This document shows, piece by piece, positions 30,591 through 32,355 of a stretch of DNA of 32,355 bases. The notes below the pieces were generated by a model, which did no database searches, was not told the origin of the DNA, and saw nothing but the letters and a program-made list of their open reading frames with translations. Origin of the DNA: Deltaproteobacteria bacterium (GTDB taxonomy: Bacteria; UBA10199; DSSB01); the NCBI GenBank assembly GCA_020853015.1, contig JADYZQ010000344.1, positions 1-32,355 of the forward strand, read 5' to 3'. Position numbers and translations under genes: made by a program. Each line of letters opens with the position of its first letter. Positions within the stretch are counted from its first letter, which is position 1.

Positions 30591-31304
30591 CTACTCCGGG
30601 TCAACGCCGAGGTAATGGCGAAAGCCCGCGGCGAAGATGGCCCGCGAGGCCCGGACCCAATCCCCCTCCTCCTCCGAAGCGCCGGACTCCCGCTCCCAAA
30701 AATCTCCCGGAATGGCGCCCGCCAGGGCCTGGACCTTGGGCCCGCGGTGACAGGCCTCGCAAAGCAGGCCGCCCTCCTCCGCGCTGAAGTAAAAGGCCTC
30801 GGCCCGGTCGCGATGGCAGAGGACGCAGCGGGAGAGATCGAGCAAAAAACCCAATCGACCCAACAATTGCCGCAGGAAAACCACGTCGACCCAATCGCGT
30901 CGATAGACGGCGAGGCTGGAAAGCCCCTCCTGCAACAAGGCGAAAAGCCCGGGAACGCTCTGGCCTTCCGGCACCACCCGGGAGACCATTCGGATCCATT
31001 TCAAGGCGACGATGGTGGCCTCGTAGTCGGCGCGCACCCCTTCGTAGGGCTCGCGCAGTTCGCAGTGCAGCAATTGGGTGAGGCCGCCCCGGCGCGGAAC
31101 TTGGGTCTCAATCTCGAGGCAGTGCAAAAAGTCAAGGATGCCGGAGAAGCGTCTGGCGCTCTTCCGAGCGCCCAGGGCGATGGCCTCGACTCGGCCGTGG
31201 GAGGCGGTGAGAAAGCTCAATATCCGGTGATCGTCACCGTAGGGAACGGAGCGCAGCAGAAAGGCCTGATCCTTGAGCGATTCGCCTATTTTTTTAACCA
31301 CCAT
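30591..31304 (-). CDS. recO: DNA repair protein RecO
   Basis: LLRSVPYGDDHRILSFLTASHGRVEAIALGARK at the N-terminus, C-terminal Cys pairs CVLCHRD...GGLLCEACH. Confidence 0.88.
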   Translation of the reverse strand: MVVKKIGESLKDQAFLLRSVPYGDDHRILSFLTASHGRVEAIALGARKSARRFSGILDFLHCLEIETQVPRRGGLTQLLHCELREPYEGVRADYEATIVALKWIRMVSRVVPEGQSVPGLFALLQEGLSSLAVYRRDWVDVVFLRQLLGRLGFLLDLSRCVLCHRDRAEAFYFSAEEGGLLCEACHRGPKVQALAGAIPGDFWERESGASEEEGDWVRASRAIFAAGFRHYLGVDPE

Positions 31305-31654
31305 AGCACCAGGATAGTACCGGCTCCGAACAGGACCAGCAAGGCCAGCAGGCCGATCAGAAGCTTGGTGTGGGAGCGTTCAGCGCGCGGGGCGGAGCCG
31401 CCGGAGAGCTTGCCCAGGAAATCCTCGAAGCGGAGCAGGACGTCCTCGGGCAAAAGCCCGATATACGAGGCGTAGGCCTTGAGGTAGCCCCGGGCGAAGG
31501 TCATCCCGGGCAGTTTTTCGAAATGCTCGGACTCGATGGCCTGAAGGTATTCCAGCTTGACGCGGGTCTGCTCGGCCACCTCCTCGAGCGGGATTTTGCG
31601 CAGTTCACGCTCCCGGCGGAGATGGGAGCCGATCGATTCGTGGGTCTCGGACAT
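31286..31654 (-). CDS. RodZ-like HTH protein with one C-terminal TM segment
   Basis: IGSHLRRERELRKIPLEEVAEQTRVKLEYLQAIESEHFEKLPGMTFARGYLKAYASYIGL, then TM LLIGLLALLVLFGAGTILVLWWL. Confidence 0.85.
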   Translation of the reverse strand: MSETHESIGSHLRRERELRKIPLEEVAEQTRVKLEYLQAIESEHFEKLPGMTFARGYLKAYASYIGLLPEDVLLRFEDFLGKLSGGSAPRAERSHTKLLIGLLALLVLFGAGTILVLWWLKK

Positions 31655-32355
31655 TACAGGTTTTTACCGTAAATCAGTTTGAGTTTTTTCTTGGTGCTCT
31701 CCGGAACCAAGAGCTTATTCGTAACGATGGCGTTGCGCAAGGCGCGGGAGCATACGCAGTCGCGCGGCGCGACGACCGTCGGCAGCACCTTTCGTATCAC
31801 CTGCTGGGCGGTTTTGACGTTCTTTTGCAGGGTCGCGATCACCATGTCGGCGGTGACGCTGTCGTGCTCCTCGTGCCAGCAGTCGTAATCGGTGGAGAGC
31901 GCCATCGTCGCATAGCATATCTCGGCCTCGCGGGCGAGCTTGGCCTCCTGCAAGTTGGTCATGCCGATGACGTCCGCGCCCCAGGATCGATAGAGCCGCG
32001 ACTCCGCCCGGGTCGAGAACATCGGCCCCTCGATGCAGACGTAAGTGCCTTTCTCGTGGGAGGTCGCACCCGCGGCCCCCGCGGCCTCGTGCAGCTTGCG
32101 GCGCAGGTCGGGGCAAATCGGGTCCGCGAAGGCGACATGGGCGACGATGCCCTCGCCGAAAAAAGTGCCTTGGCGGCCGAAGGTGCGGTCGATGAACTGA
32201 TCGACCATCACCAAGTGCCCCGGTTCGATCTCCTCCTTCAGCGAGCCGACGGCGGAGACCGACAGGATGAACTCGCAGCCGAGCTTCTTGATCGCGTAAA
32301 TATTGGCCCGAAAGTTGAGCTCGCCCGGCAGGAGGCGATGCCCCTTGGCGTGGCG
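31654..32355 (-). CDS. mtnP: S-methyl-5'-thioadenosine phosphorylase (5' end beyond the window)
   Basis: Frame stays open to base 32355 (RHAKGHRLLPGE...). GTYVCIEGPMFSTRAESRLYRSWGADVIGMTNLQEAKLAREAEICYA, STDYDCW. Confidence 0.92.
   Translation of the reverse strand, partial: RHAKGHRLLPGELNFRANIYAIKKLGCEFILSVSAVGSLKEEIEPGHLVMVDQFIDRTFGRQGTFFGEGIVAHVAFADPICPDLRRKLHEAAGAAGATSHEKGTYVCIEGPMFSTRAESRLYRSWGADVIGMTNLQEAKLAREAEICYATMALSTDYDCWHEEHDSVTADMVIATLQKNVKTAQQVIRKVLPTVVAPRDCVCSRALRNAIVTNKLLVPESTKKKLKLIYGKNL

Overview
GC-rich, gene-dense bacterial window, probably from a deltaproteobacterial-type lineage (inferred from gene content only). Most of it is recognisable: a GAF/AAA+/Fis sigma-54 activator; two paralogous lipoproteins; a long minus-strand run tilS / ftsH-folP-glmM-pdxJ-nnr-tsaE-rpoH; an FMN-binding protein, a small membrane protein, a porin, apbE, and fur-feoA-feoB; an M48 protease; a response regulator; an FHA-GGDEF cyclase; a PEGA-domain Ser/Thr kinase; and recO, a RodZ-like HTH-TM protein and a partial mtnP. 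The least explained parts are: (a) two very large, translationally coupled beta-rich ORFs of 1005 and about 1038 aa with no family I can assign (24459-30589), preceded by an AT-rich leader carrying a perfect 15-bp inverted repeat; (b) a 15-bp operator-like palindrome TGAAA-N5-TTTCA just upstream of fur-feoAB, apbE and the porin, suggesting one iron-responsive regulon that joins Feo transport to an extracytoplasmic flavin module; (c) a tandem pair of homologous hairpins downstream of rpoH, whose conserved TAGGACAAGGGG core is shared with the translation initiation region of the first lipoprotein gene. No tRNA, rRNA, CRISPR array or transposase was seen.
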